This document shows, in pieces, positions 17,777 to 26,805 of a stretch of DNA of 64,000 bases. The DNA comes from Asaia bogorensis. Lineage in GTDB: Bacteria; Pseudomonadota; Alphaproteobacteria; Reyranellales; Reyranellaceae. Every line of letters begins with the position of its first letter. Positions within the stretch are counted from its first letter, which is position 1. The stretch spans positions 1 through 64,000 of the forward strand of contig CAMDCE010000009.1 of NCBI GenBank assembly GCA_945889625.1, written 5' to 3'. Position numbers and translations under genes: made by a program. The notes beneath the pieces were generated by a model. The model made no database searches. It was given only the letters and a program-made list of their open reading frames with translations, and had not been told where the DNA came from.

Positions 17777-18652
17777 TCAGCTATTGGCCGCTTCCTCGGC
17801 CTTCTTCGCTTCCTCCGCCTTCCTCTCTTCTTCGGCCTTCCGCTCTTCCTCGGCCTTCTCCTCCTCTTCGGCCTTCTTGTCCTCGGCCGCACGCTTCCTC
17901 TCGATCACGCGGCCGATCAGGATGCTGATTTCGTAGAAAGCGAGCAGAGGTATGGCCAGCGCGAGCTGGCTCACCACGTCGGGCGGCGTCAGCACGGCGG
18001 CGACGACAAAGGCGATGACGATGGCGTAGCGGCGCTTGGAACGCAGGCCTTCGGTGGTGACGATGCCGACCCTGACCAGCAGGGTGAGCAGAACCGGCAC
18101 TTCGAAGGCGAAGCCGAAGGCAAACACGAGCTGCAGCACGCGCTCGAGATAATCCGAGGAACGCAGCGTCTTTTCGATGTCGGCCGGCACGTACTGCGTG
18201 AGCATGAAATTGATCACGTACGGCATGACGATGTAGTACATCGCCGCGCAGCCGGCATAGAACATGAACGGCGTGGCGACCAGGAACGGCAAGAACGCCT
18301 TCTTCTCCTGGCGGTAGAGGCCGGGCGCCACGAACAGCCAGATCTGCACGGCGATCAGCGGGAATCCGACGATCAGTGACACGAAGGCCGACAGCTTCAC
18401 CGTGACGAAGAAGAATTCGAAGATGTCGAGGACGACGACCTTGTATCCGTCGGACAGCGCCGGCTGGATCAGGAACGAGAAGATCGGCTTGGCGAAATAA
18501 AAGGTGACGAAGAACACCATGAAAAAGCCCAGCAGGGCATAGATCAGGCGTTTGCGCAGCTCGACCAGGTGATCGAGCAGCGGCATCGGCTTGTCGTCTT
18601 CTGGCCCGTCGTGGCCGTCGTGTGTGGTGGTCAAGAGATTTCTACGCGACAT
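17777..18652 (-). CDS. tatC: twin-arginine translocase subunit TatC
   Basis: A 291-residue inner-membrane protein with six predicted membrane spans; together with TatB it recognises twin-arginine signal peptides of folded proteins. Family motifs include MPLLDHLVELRKRL near the N-terminus and the conserved Glu in the first periplasmic/second loop region (APGLYRQEKK). After the last span the protein carries an unusual charged tail of about 40 residues (251-291) made of KAEE/RKAEEE repeats. ATG 18652. Confidence 0.95.
   Translation of the reverse strand: MSRRNLLTTTHDGHDGPEDDKPMPLLDHLVELRKRLIYALLGFFMVFFVTFYFAKPIFSFLIQPALSDGYKVVVLDIFEFFFVTVKLSAFVSLIVGFPLIAVQIWLFVAPGLYRQEKKAFLPFLVATPFMFYAGCAAMYYIVMPYVINFMLTQYVPADIEKTLRSSDYLERVLQLVFAFGFAFEVPVLLTLLVRVGIVTTEGLRSKRRYAIVIAFVVAAVLTPPDVVSQLALAIPLLAFYEISILIGRVIERKRAAEDKKAEEEEKAEEERKAEEERKAEEAKKAEEAANS
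17780..17887 (-). repeat. KAEE low-complexity coding repeat in the TatC tail
   Basis: Imperfect short tandem repeats (CTTCCGCCTTCCTC-like on the plus strand) encode alternating Lys/Arg and Glu blocks at TatC residues 256-291. They are likely to form a charged helix in the cytoplasm and to vary in length between strains. Confidence 0.7.
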
Positions 18653-18706
18653 TGGGTGGCGCGTTATGCCGCCGTTTGGGCCTCAATTCAAAGCGCTAAT
18701 TGGCGC

Positions 18707-19243
18707 TCAGCTGGCGGCCGCGGCCTTCTCCGGCTTGCCTTCGTCGGCGGGCGGGTCGAGTGGCGGCGGCATTTCGCTCGCGGCCGGCAGCGCCTCGGCC
18801 ACGACGGGGGCCGGATCGACAGCGATTTGCGGCGTTTCGGCCGCCGTCTGCGGCGCCTCGGCGGCGATTTGCGGCGCCTCCGCACCGACTTGCGGTGCTG
18901 ACTCGGGTTCGGCAAGGGGGTTGTCGAAGGTGCTCTTAGCCTCGGCCAGGGCCTTCTCGCCCTCGGCCATGCCTTCCTCGAGGTGGCTCTTGATCTGCTT
19001 CGTCGGATCGAGCTCGTTGAGGTCGATACCGGACGTAACCGCAGTGATCTGCTTCTTCACGTCGTCGAGCTCGGACTGGCGGACCATCTCGTCGACATGG
19101 CCGCGGAACTCCGACGCCATGCCGCGCATTTGGGACATCCACTTGCCCCAGGTCCGCAACAGGCCCGGCAGTTCCTTCGGGCCGATGATGACAAGCGCCA
19201 CGACCGCGATGATCAGCAGCTCTGAACTGTCGATACCGAACAT
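18707..19243 (-). CDS. tatB: twin-arginine translocase subunit TatB
   Basis: A 178-residue TatB. One N-terminal membrane helix (about 5-21, ELLIIAVVALVIIGP), the GPKELPGLLR hinge, and an amphipathic helix followed by a long cytoplasmic tail. The tail holds four tandem seven-residue units APQxxAE/TPQIAVD at residues 116-143, then Pro/Ala-rich sequence. It forms the TatBC receptor; 42 bp behind tatA and 54 bp before tatC. Confidence 0.93.
   Translation of the reverse strand: MFGIDSSELLIIAVVALVIIGPKELPGLLRTWGKWMSQMRGMASEFRGHVDEMVRQSELDDVKKQITAVTSGIDLNELDPTKQIKSHLEEGMAEGEKALAEAKSTFDNPLAEPESAPQVGAEAPQIAAEAPQTAAETPQIAVDPAPVVAEALPAASEMPPPLDPPADEGKPEKAAAAS
18815..18898 (-). repeat. four 21-bp tandem repeats inside tatB
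   Basis: Exactly four in-frame units encode APQVGAE, APQIAAE, APQTAAE and TPQIAVD. Only the tail is affected, downstream of the functional helices. Confidence 0.75.
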
Positions 19244-19285
19244 TGGCGATCAACCCCGACCGCGACGCATAAGCTGAAGGTCCTG

Positions 19286-19561
19286 TCAGACCTTGGCGGC
19301 GCTGTCCTGGCGGACCTGGCCGCCCACCGGGCTGCCGGGGGGCGTGGTCGTGGCCTGGGCCGCGATCGGCTTGGCGGCGTCGCCCGGCTGACCGGCCGTG
19401 GCCGGCGGAGTCTCTTCCGGCTGCACTCCCACGCCCTTCTTGAAGGCGTTGAGGCCCTTTCCGAAGTCGCCCATGAGCTGTGAAATCTTGCCGCGACCGC
19501 CAAACATCAGCAGCACGACGGCCAGCACGATCAACCAGTGCCAGATGCTGAAGCTACCCAT
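19286..19561 (-). CDS. tatA: twin-arginine translocase subunit TatA
   Basis: A 91-residue TatA, the pore-forming component. It opens with the short membrane helix [20 protein letters not shown], the [18 protein letters not shown] hinge and amphipathic helix, then a disordered Pro/Ala/Gln tail. ATG 19561. It heads the tatABC block, 118 bp behind scpB, the largest gap in this cluster, so a separate promoter is possible. Confidence 0.94.
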   Translation of the reverse strand: MGSFSIWHWLIVLAVVLLMFGGRGKISQLMGDFGKGLNAFKKGVGVQPEETPPATAGQPGDAAKPIAAQATTTPPGSPVGGQVRQDSAAKV

Positions 19562-19679
19562 TCGAAAATGCTCCCAAAAACGTTTGCAATCGCCGTTGGC
19601 CGATTATCCTCCCGGCGCGCAGGCCCGGCAACCACTCACAGCCGGCGGGTATGCGGCCGATTGGGGCGGGATTTGGGCT

Positions 19680-20372
19680 CTAGCGCCCGGTTTCGTCGGC
19701 TGCCAGAGGCTCGTCGGCCTCTTCGTCATCCGACTCCAGCGGTAGATCCGGCTCTTCCGGGCTGAATATGGGGGGTTGGGCGCGCGGGTCCAAGAGGCCG
19801 GCGGCCTTCATTTCCTCATGACCCGGCAGGTCGTCGAGGCTCGGCAGGCCGAAATGCTCGAGGAAGAAATCGGTGGTGCCCCATGTCACCGGCCTGCCTG
19901 GCGCGCGGCGGCGGCCCATCGGCCGGATCCAGTTCTGCTCGAACAGCAGATCGAGCGTGCCCTTGCTCAAGCCGACACCGCGTACCTGTTCGATCTCGGT
20001 GCGCGTGACCGGCTGGTGATAGGCGATGATGGCCAGAGTCTCGATGGCGGCCCGCGACAGCTTGCGAGTCACCGGCCGCTCGATCTTGAGCTTCTCGGAA
20101 AGATCCGACGCGGTGCGGAAGGCATAGCCACCGGCCACTTTCACCAGGTTGACGCCGCGGTTGGCGTAGAGCTCCGCGAGATCAACCAGCAGGCGCTTGA
20201 CGTCGGCGTCGTTGGGCAGCCGCTCGGCCAGCTCGCCCTCCTCGAGTGCTTGCGTTCCGGCAAAGACCAGGGCCTCGAGCAGCCGCAGATGCTGGGCATG
20301 GTCGGGAGAAACCACGTCGGTTACGTTTTCGGAGGGCATGTTCTTGGAGTCGGTCTGGGACATCAAAGTCAC
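19680..20372 (-). CDS. scpB: segregation and condensation protein B
   Basis: About 230 residues. ScpB dimerises through winged-helix domains and binds ScpA in the SMC condensin complex. Family motifs: LRLLEALVFAG near the start, ALETLAIIAYHQPVTR as RAAIETLAIIAYHQPVTRTE, IRGV-type VRGVGLSKGTLDLL, and GRPVTWGTTDFFLEHFGL. The tail is acidic and low in complexity. GTG 20372 overlaps the scpA TGA (GTGA); ATG 20363 is a near alternative that removes three residues. Confidence 0.93.
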   Translation of the reverse strand: MTLMSQTDSKNMPSENVTDVVSPDHAQHLRLLEALVFAGTQALEEGELAERLPNDADVKRLLVDLAELYANRGVNLVKVAGGYAFRTASDLSEKLKIERPVTRKLSRAAIETLAIIAYHQPVTRTEIEQVRGVGLSKGTLDLLFEQNWIRPMGRRRAPGRPVTWGTTDFFLEHFGLPSLDDLPGHEEMKAAGLLDPRAQPPIFSPEEPDLPLESDDEEADEPLAADETGR

Positions 20373-21175
20373 CGTTGCTCGGTACGTTTACGCAAATAGA
20401 TGGGGCCGAAGCGCTCGGTCTGGCGCAGCTCGAGCGAGCCTTCCTTGGCAAGCTGCAGGCCGGCCACGAAGGTCGAAGCCAGCGCCGAGCGCCGCCGCGA
20501 GGGATCGGTGAGCCCCGCCGGCAGGAACGCCTCGAGCGACTGCCAATCGATGGCGATGCCCAGCATGCGACCCAGACGCTCGGCTGCTTCCTCGACCGAG
20601 AAGAACTGCATGGGCTCGATCTGATAGGTGTCGGCGTCCTTGGGCCGCACCTGGCTGCCGTAGGCGTGCAGCAGGTCGTAGAGCTTCACGTCCCAGATCG
20701 CCCGGCGGACGACAACGACGCCTTCGGGTGCCCCGCGCGAAAAAATATCCTTGCCGAGCTGCGGCCGGGCCATCAGGCGCACGCCCGCCTCCTGCATGGC
20801 CTCGAGGCGCCGCAGCTGCCATTGCAGGGCGTCGGCCATCTCCTGGCCCGACAGCCCCTCGCCCGGCGCCGGTTCGGGCAGCAGCAGGCGCGACTTGAGA
20901 TAGGCCAGCCATGCCGCCATCACCAGGTAGTCTGCCGCGAGTTCCAGCCTGAGCCGCCTCGCCTGGGCGACATGCGCCAGATACTGATCGACCAGGGCCA
21001 CCATGGAGATGCGGCGCAGATCGACCTTCTGGTCGCGCGCCAAGGTCAGCAGCAGGTCGAGCGGGCCTTCGAAGCCTTCGAGATTGACGATCAGTTCGCC
21101 CTCGCCCGGCGCAATGAGGTCGGGGCCTGCTGAAGCAAAGCCGTCGGCGGGAGGCGGACTGTCAGGTTCGTTCAT
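20369..21175 (-). CDS. scpA: segregation and condensation protein A
   Basis: A 268-residue kleisin subunit bridging the SMC heads. The central VNLEGFEGPLDLLLTLARDQKVDL is the family hallmark, followed by YLVMAAWLAYLKSRLLLP. I chose ATG 21175 with GGAG four bases upstream; the frame extends to a GTG at 21214 without ribosome site. It overlaps scpB at its 3' end and lies 55 bp behind nagZ, the standard alphaproteobacterial order. Confidence 0.93.
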   Translation of the reverse strand: MNEPDSPPPADGFASAGPDLIAPGEGELIVNLEGFEGPLDLLLTLARDQKVDLRRISMVALVDQYLAHVAQARRLRLELAADYLVMAAWLAYLKSRLLLPEPAPGEGLSGQEMADALQWQLRRLEAMQEAGVRLMARPQLGKDIFSRGAPEGVVVVRRAIWDVKLYDLLHAYGSQVRPKDADTYQIEPMQFFSVEEAAERLGRMLGIAIDWQSLEAFLPAGLTDPSRRRSALASTFVAGLQLAKEGSLELRQTERFGPIYLRKRTEQR

Positions 21176-21230
21176 GTAACTCCGGTTTAATCCAGTGTGT
21201 GCGCACACCGCCACTGTAATTGGCCCGGCC

Positions 21231-22262
21231 TTATCCCCATTCCGGCAGAAGCGACGCCAGGCGCCGTTGGGCGTCGGCCAGGCCGGCCTTGCCGAGCGGT
21301 TCGCTGTGGCGGGCGAGAAAGTGCCGGCCCGCGTCGAACCGACGCTCCGCCGCGGCGCTCATGAGGCCAGTAGCGCTTGCGACCTCGAGCATTTCGCCCC
21401 GGCGGCCGTTGCAATGGAGCGCAATATCGCAGCCTGCCGCCAGCGACCGTGCCGCCCGCTCGCCCAGCGACCCGCCCAACGCCTGCATGGAAAGGTCGTC
21501 CGACAGCAGTAGCCCGTCGAAGCCGATATGGCCGCGGATGACCTCCTTCACGCCCCCTGGCGAAACGGTGATGGCAGCGGCAGGGTCGATCGCCTCGAAC
21601 AGAAGATGGCCGGTCATCGCCCAGGGCAGGTCAGCCAGGAGCTTGAAAGGCAGGAAATCGGTGCGCTCCAGCACCTCGCGCGAGGCCGACACACGGGGCA
21701 GCGCGTCGTGCGAATCGACAGTCGAGCGACCGTGCCCGGGGATGTGCTTGACCACCGGCATCACGCCTTCAGCCAGCAGCCCTTCGGCGGCGGCGCGGCC
21801 CAGTGCCGCCACCGGCTCGGGCTGGTTGGCATAAGCGCGGTCGCCGATCACGGCATGGGTCTGGGGAAAGGCGATGTCGAGCACCGGCAGGCAGTCGACA
21901 TCGCCGCCGATCGAGGCGACATCGGCCGCCAGCAGCCGCGAATTGAGGCGCGTGGCTTCGAGCCCGTGCTCGGGATGGCGGGCGTAGAGCTCGCCCAGCA
22001 GGCGGGCCGGCGGCGCCTTGCGCCAGTGCGGCGGCTTCAGTCGCTGGACCCTGCCGCCTTCCTGGTCGATCAGCACCGGCGCGTCGGCGCGCGCCACCGA
22101 GGAGCGCAGTTCCTCGACCAGCCGGCGGGCCCGTTCGGGCGTGTCGATGTTGCGGGCAAACAGGATGAAGCCCAGCGGATCGCTATCGCGGAAGAAATCA
22201 CGCTCGTCGGGCGTGAGATCAAGCCCTGCGCAGCCCAGGATCGCCGCGCGCGGCGGGCTCAT
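21231..22262 (-). CDS. nagZ: beta-N-acetylhexosaminidase (peptidoglycan recycling)
   Basis: A 343-residue family 3 glycosidase that removes GlcNAc from GlcNAc-anhydroMurNAc-peptides in the cytoplasm. The signature KHIPGHGRSTVDSH is complete, with the catalytic His/Asp dyad in the mobile loop, and the nucleophile Asp is expected in LLSDDLSMQAL. ATG 22262, 10 bp behind the SPOR gene. Confidence 0.94.
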   Translation of the reverse strand: MSPPRAAILGCAGLDLTPDERDFFRDSDPLGFILFARNIDTPERARRLVEELRSSVARADAPVLIDQEGGRVQRLKPPHWRKAPPARLLGELYARHPEHGLEATRLNSRLLAADVASIGGDVDCLPVLDIAFPQTHAVIGDRAYANQPEPVAALGRAAAEGLLAEGVMPVVKHIPGHGRSTVDSHDALPRVSASREVLERTDFLPFKLLADLPWAMTGHLLFEAIDPAAAITVSPGGVKEVIRGHIGFDGLLLSDDLSMQALGGSLGERAARSLAAGCDIALHCNGRRGEMLEVASATGLMSAAAERRFDAGRHFLARHSEPLGKAGLADAQRRLASLLPEWG

Positions 22263-22272
22263 CGCGGCCGCT

Positions 22273-23190
22273 TCAACGGGCCGGCGGGACCGTGACGCAG
22301 TCCGTCTTGCGGCCCTTCAAGGTGCCGCAGATCGTCTGCGCCTGTTTCTCGTCGAGGGGGCCCGCCTGCACGCGATACCACACGCCCTTTTCGCCGAGAT
22401 CGACCCGGCTCGGCTGCATGCGCAGATTGGCCAGCACGTCGCCGTGCGCGGCCTGCAGGCGCGCCCAGGTCGATTTGGCGATGTCCTCGTTCTTCACCGA
22501 CGCGACCTGCACACGCCAGCCGCCGGTCGGGCCGGACATATTGTCGATCAGGCTGGCGATGCTGGGGCTGGCCTCGGTGGGTGCGGGCTTGTCGGTGGTC
22601 GCAACTGGCGGCGGCGCAGGCGTGGCGGTCGTTGCCGGTGGCGGTGTCGGTCCACCGGGTGTTGCCGCGGCGGTCGCCGGTGGCGTCGACGCCTTGGCCG
22701 TCTCCGGGTCGGGCTTGGGCGCGGCGGGGACCGGCAGGCCGTTGGCCGGGAGCATGGGCGTCGTGGCGGCCGGCAGCAGCTTCTCCGGCTGGACCGGCAC
22801 GGCGCCAGGCGAGACGCGGTTGAAGACTTCCTTGTCCTGGTTGGGCGGCACCAACCCCCCGGCATTCTCGGGCTTGACGCGGGCCGGCGTGGCGGGCGCC
22901 TGCACGACCAGCGGCTCGAGCCCCTTGCCGCCCGCCTTGACGTCCTGGTTATGCGCCCACCACACGACCGAACCGAAACTCGCGATGGCGGCGATCGAGA
23001 CCATGACGGTGAGGATCTGGCCGCGGCGGCGGTTGACCAGGGTCAGCAGCGAATCCCGGGGCGGCGGGGGAATCGAATCGGGCTCGTGGTAGGCGACGGG
23101 CCGCGGCGACGGCTCGCGCCGCACGGCAACCGACTCATTTGGTCGGTAAATTGTAGGACCGTCACCGGAGGGGGACCGGCGCATGTGCAT
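22273..23190 (-). CDS. SPOR-domain membrane protein
   Basis: A 305-residue inner-membrane protein: a cytoplasmic N-terminal 55 residues, one membrane span (about 57-78, ILTVMVSIAAIASFGSVVWW), a Pro/Ala/Thr linker to about 222 and a C-terminal SPOR domain (about 225-303, GGWRVQVASVKNEDIAKSTW). SPOR domains bind denuded glycan strands at the division septum. Position between argS and nagZ is conserved in alphaproteobacteria. Two ATGs (23190, 23184) are possible; the argS stop is 4 bp upstream of the first. Confidence 0.88.
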   Translation of the reverse strand: MHMRRSPSGDGPTIYRPNESVAVRREPSPRPVAYHEPDSIPPPPRDSLLTLVNRRRGQILTVMVSIAAIASFGSVVWWAHNQDVKAGGKGLEPLVVQAPATPARVKPENAGGLVPPNQDKEVFNRVSPGAVPVQPEKLLPAATTPMLPANGLPVPAAPKPDPETAKASTPPATAAATPGGPTPPPATTATPAPPPVATTDKPAPTEASPSIASLIDNMSGPTGGWRVQVASVKNEDIAKSTWARLQAAHGDVLANLRMQPSRVDLGEKGVWYRVQAGPLDEKQAQTICGTLKGRKTDCVTVPPAR

Positions 23191-23194
23191 TTTC

Positions 23195-24937
23195 TTATCT
23201 CATTTCGTCTACCGGCGTGACGCCGAAGATCTTTAACCCTGATCCTATCACAAAACCCACTGCCTGTACCAACGCGAGGCGCGCCCGCGTGAGTTCCGCG
23301 TCGCCCTCGACCACGAAACGCAGGCCAGGCTCCTCGCGGCCGCGGTTCCAATGCCCATGGAAAGCAGCGGCAAGATCATTGAGATAAAATGCGATGCGGT
23401 GCGGCTCATGCGCCGAGGCCGCCGCCTCGACCTGGCGCGGCCACTGGGCGATCAGCCGGACCAGGGCGAGTTCGCCGGCATCGCCCAGTCGATCGAGCGG
23501 CGCGCTTGCCAGACCCTCGATCGCGATGCCGGCGGCAGTGGCCTGCCGCATGACCGACCGCGTACGCGCATGGCCATACTGGACATACCACACAGGATTA
23601 TCGCGTGACTGTTCCGTGGCCTTGACCAGGTCGAAGTCGAACGACGCGTCGTTCTTGCGCGTCAGCATGGTGAAGCGCACGACGTCGGGCCCGACCTCGT
23701 CCAGCAGGTCGCTCAAGGTTTCGAAAGTGCCGGCGCGCTTGGACATGCGGACCAGCTCGCCGTTCTTCAGCACGCGCACAAGCTGGCAGAGCTTGACGTC
23801 GAGCATGCCTTTGCCGCCGGTGATGGCGCTGACCGCGGCTTTCATGCGCTTCACATGGCCGCCATGGTCGGCGCCCCAGACGTCGATCATGTCGGCGAAG
23901 CCACGCGCGAACTTGTCGTGGTGATAGGCGATGTCGTTGGCAAAATAGGTCCAGCTGCCGTCGGACTTCTTCAGCGGCCGATCGACATCGTCGCCAAACC
24001 GCGTCGAACGGAACAAGGTCTGTTCGCGATCCTCCCAGTCGTCGGGCTTCATGCCCTTGGGCGGGTCGAGGCGGCCCTGATAGATCAGGCCCTGCCGCTT
24101 GAGCTCCTCGAAAGCACGATCGACCGCGCCCGAGTCGAGCAGCGCCCGTTCCGACGAAAAGACCTCGATATGGACACCGAGCGTGTCGAGGTCGGCACGG
24201 ATTCCGGCCATCAAAGTGGAAATGGCGAAGGCGCGCATCTCGGGCAGCCAGTCGGACTCTGGCTTGTCGATCCAACGCGCGCCGTCGCGCTTGGCGATCG
24301 CGGCGCCCACGTCCTTGAGATAGGCGCCGGGATAGAGGCCATCGGGGATCGCGCCGATCGTCTCGCCCAACGCCTCTTTGTAACGCAGGTATGTCGACTG
24401 GCCGAGCTTGTCGACCTGGGCACCGGCATCGTTGATGTAGTATTCCTTGGTGACCGCGTAGCCTGCCTTGACCAGCAGATTGGCCAGTGCGTCGCCCACC
24501 ACGGCGCCGCGCGCGTGCGCCACATGCAGCGGCCCGGTCGGGTTGGCCGACACATACTCGACATTCACCTTCTCAGCCCCGCCGACCTGCGAATCGCCAT
24601 AAGCGATCCCTGCCGCAAGACAGTCGCCAAGTCGCGCGCGCCAGAAGGCGTCGCGCACCTTTAGGTTGATGAATCCCGGTCCGGCCACGGCGCCGTCGAC
24701 CACGTCGGGGTTGGTCTTCAGCCGCACCAGCAAAGCCTCGGCGATGTCGCGCGGCTTGCGGCCCGCAGGCTTGGCCAGCACCATGGCGGCGTTGGTCGCG
24801 ATGTCGCCATGCGCAGGATCGCGCGGCGGCTCGGCGGTGATGGCGGAAAAATCGAGCACGGCCGGCAATTCACCGGCAGCCTGCAGGGCCCGGAGCGCAC
24901 CTTCGATCTCGCCGATGAAATGGCGGTAGGGGTTCAT
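23195..24937 (-). CDS. argS: arginyl-tRNA synthetase
   Basis: A 580-residue class I synthetase charging tRNA-Arg. The HIGH-type motif is HVAHARGA within [16 protein letters not shown], the KMSK counterpart is VRMSKRAG, and the C-terminal DALR domain ends with the expected [17 protein letters not shown] 24937. It is the first gene of the long minus-strand cluster; the 183 bp upstream probably hold its promoter, though I see no convincing -35/-10 pair. Confidence 0.96.
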   Translation of the reverse strand: MNPYRHFIGEIEGALRALQAAGELPAVLDFSAITAEPPRDPAHGDIATNAAMVLAKPAGRKPRDIAEALLVRLKTNPDVVDGAVAGPGFINLKVRDAFWRARLGDCLAAGIAYGDSQVGGAEKVNVEYVSANPTGPLHVAHARGAVVGDALANLLVKAGYAVTKEYYINDAGAQVDKLGQSTYLRYKEALGETIGAIPDGLYPGAYLKDVGAAIAKRDGARWIDKPESDWLPEMRAFAISTLMAGIRADLDTLGVHIEVFSSERALLDSGAVDRAFEELKRQGLIYQGRLDPPKGMKPDDWEDREQTLFRSTRFGDDVDRPLKKSDGSWTYFANDIAYHHDKFARGFADMIDVWGADHGGHVKRMKAAVSAITGGKGMLDVKLCQLVRVLKNGELVRMSKRAGTFETLSDLLDEVGPDVVRFTMLTRKNDASFDFDLVKATEQSRDNPVWYVQYGHARTRSVMRQATAAGIAIEGLASAPLDRLGDAGELALVRLIAQWPRQVEAAASAHEPHRIAFYLNDLAAAFHGHWNRGREEPGLRFVVEGDAELTRARLALVQAVGFVIGSGLKIFGVTPVDEMR

Positions 24938-25120
24938 GGGCGGGGGGTATTGCCCAAACAGCCCGGTTTGTCATCTGGCGTCGGGTGACCCCCGTCCGCT
25001 GTTAAACAAACACGGGAAAAACAGCGGCGCCTATCGGCAAGGCGGACGGCTCGGATCATGGACCCACCATAAGCCCAAGCGACCCGATTCGACGATTATG
25101 GTCCTTACCGAATTCGCTCG

Positions 25121-26308
25121 TCAGTCATCCAGGTCGAACAACCGCTTGTGTTCGTCGAGCGCAAAGCGGTCGGTCATGCCGGCAACGTAGTCGGCTACCA
25201 GCCGGGCACGGGCGTGGCGGTCGGCCTTTTCGGCGCGGTCGCGCCACGGCGGCGGCAGGCAGTTGGGTTCGGCGTAGAGCAGCCCGAACAAGTCCATCAC
25301 CACGCGGCGCGCCTTGGAGTGCGAGCGGTTGAGCTGCCAATGCTCGTACATGCCCTTGTAGAGAAAGGCCTTGATGGTGCGGTCGGTCGCGGCCATGGCG
25401 GGCGAGAAGGCGACCACCGGGCGCCCGAGGGCGCGGATATCGGCGACAGACTTCGGCGCCGCTTCGGCCAGCCGACTTCGCGTCTCGGCCAGCACGTCCT
25501 CGACCATGGCGTTGATCACGCGCCGCACCGCCTCGTGGATCAGCCGCGTCTCGCCGAGGCCGGGATATTTCTGCTCGACCAGTTCGAACATCTCGCCGAC
25601 CAGCGGCAGATCCTTGAGATCGGCCACTTGAAAGAGTCCGGCGCGCAGCCCGTCGTCGATGTCGTGGTTGTTGTAGGCGATGTCGTCGCTCAGCGCCGCG
25701 ACCTGCGCCTCGGGGCCGGCATGGCCGGCCAGTTCGAGGTCGTGGTCCTTGCAATAATCGACGATCGCGGCCGGCAGGTCGGCCAGCACGCGGCCGTCCT
25801 TGAGCAGCGGGCCGTTGTGTTTGACCGCGCCCTCCAGCGTTTCCCAGGCGAGGTTCAGCCCATTGAACTCGGCGTAGCGCTCCTCGAGCTTGGTCAGGAT
25901 GCGCAGCGTCTGGGCATTATGGTCGAAGCCGCCATGGGGTTTCATGGCGGCGTGCAGCGCCTCCTCGCCGGCATGGCCGAACGGCGTGTGGCCAAGATCG
26001 TGAGCCAGCGCCACGGCCTCACCGAGATCCTCGTCGAGTCTCAGCGTGCGGCAGACGGTGCGGGCGATCTGCGCCACTTCCAGCGAATGGGTCAGTCGCG
26101 TGCGGTAGTGATCGCCCTCGTGATAGACGAAGACTTGGGTCTTGTGCTTCAGCCGTCGGAATGCCGTCGAATGGATGATGCGGTCGCGATCGCGCTGGAA
26201 CGGGCTGCGGGTCGGCGATTCGGATTCGGGATGCAGCCGGCCGCGGCTCGCCCACGGCAAGGTGGCATAGGGCGCAAGCGCCTGGTGTCGCCACATTTCG
26301 TCGGCCAC
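25121..26308 (-). CDS. dgt: deoxyguanosinetriphosphate triphosphohydrolase-like protein
   Basis: A 395-residue HD-domain hydrolase that releases triphosphate from dNTPs. Metal ligands: H in RTRLTHSLEV, HD in LAHDLGHTPFGHAGEE, and D in ALSDDIAYNNHDIDDG. FDHNAQTLR is also diagnostic. I chose GTG 26308, with GGAGG four bases upstream, over the TTG/ATG-less extension to 26356. It precedes argS on the same strand, as in many relatives. Confidence 0.9.
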   Translation of the reverse strand: MADEMWRHQALAPYATLPWASRGRLHPESESPTRSPFQRDRDRIIHSTAFRRLKHKTQVFVYHEGDHYRTRLTHSLEVAQIARTVCRTLRLDEDLGEAVALAHDLGHTPFGHAGEEALHAAMKPHGGFDHNAQTLRILTKLEERYAEFNGLNLAWETLEGAVKHNGPLLKDGRVLADLPAAIVDYCKDHDLELAGHAGPEAQVAALSDDIAYNNHDIDDGLRAGLFQVADLKDLPLVGEMFELVEQKYPGLGETRLIHEAVRRVINAMVEDVLAETRSRLAEAAPKSVADIRALGRPVVAFSPAMAATDRTIKAFLYKGMYEHWQLNRSHSKARRVVMDLFGLLYAEPNCLPPPWRDRAEKADRHARARLVADYVAGMTDRFALDEHKRLFDLDD

Positions 26309-26368
26309 GAATCCTCCGTTGGCCGCGGTTCTACGCTTTCCCCGTTGCGGCAACAACCGGCCGGCGGC

Positions 26369-26800
26369 CTATTTGACCAGCGTCACCGGCACCTCGACGG
26401 CGGCGATCACGTCCTGCGCCACCGAGCCCATCAGCACGCCGGCGAGGCCGGTATGGCCGCGCGTGCCGAGGACGAGCATGCCGGCCGAGAGCTTGTCGAC
26501 GAACTCAGCCACCACTTCGCCGTGCCGACCGACACCGATATGGACCTCCGCCGCCACCGACGCCTTCTTGGCGAGCGCGACCGACGTGGCCAGCGCCTTG
26601 TTGCCCTCGTCGCGATGGTAGGAGTCGATCTGGTCCTTGGCCACGAACGTCGCCACGGCACCGCCGACCGAGGGCTGGACGTTGAGAAAGTGCAGCTTGC
26701 GCGCCAGGCCGTTGGCGATCAGGTCGAGTGCGAAGGCGACCGCGCGGTCGGAGCCGGCGGAGCCGTCGACGGCAACCAGGATGGCCTTGTTCTTGTCCAT
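26369..26800 (-). CDS. universal stress protein (UspA family)
   Basis: A 143-residue Usp domain with the ATP-binding pattern G-2X-G-9X-GS present as GTRGHTGLAGVLMGS near the C-terminus and Asp in ILVAVDGSAGSDRA near the N-terminus. I use ATG 26800 (AAGGAG eight bases upstream) instead of the GTG at 26809, which lies inside that ribosome site. It lies 5 bp behind the TerC gene, so the pair is an operon linking stress and metal/redox functions. Confidence 0.88.
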   Translation of the reverse strand: MDKNKAILVAVDGSAGSDRAVAFALDLIANGLARKLHFLNVQPSVGGAVATFVAKDQIDSYHRDEGNKALATSVALAKKASVAAEVHIGVGRHGEVVAEFVDKLSAGMLVLGTRGHTGLAGVLMGSVAQDVIAAVEVPVTLVK

Positions 26801-26805
26801 GGTGC

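Noticed and set aside
22292..23092. 266-codon plus-strand frame rich in Gly/Ala/Val
   Set aside because: It is the complement of the Pro/Ala linker of the SPOR protein.
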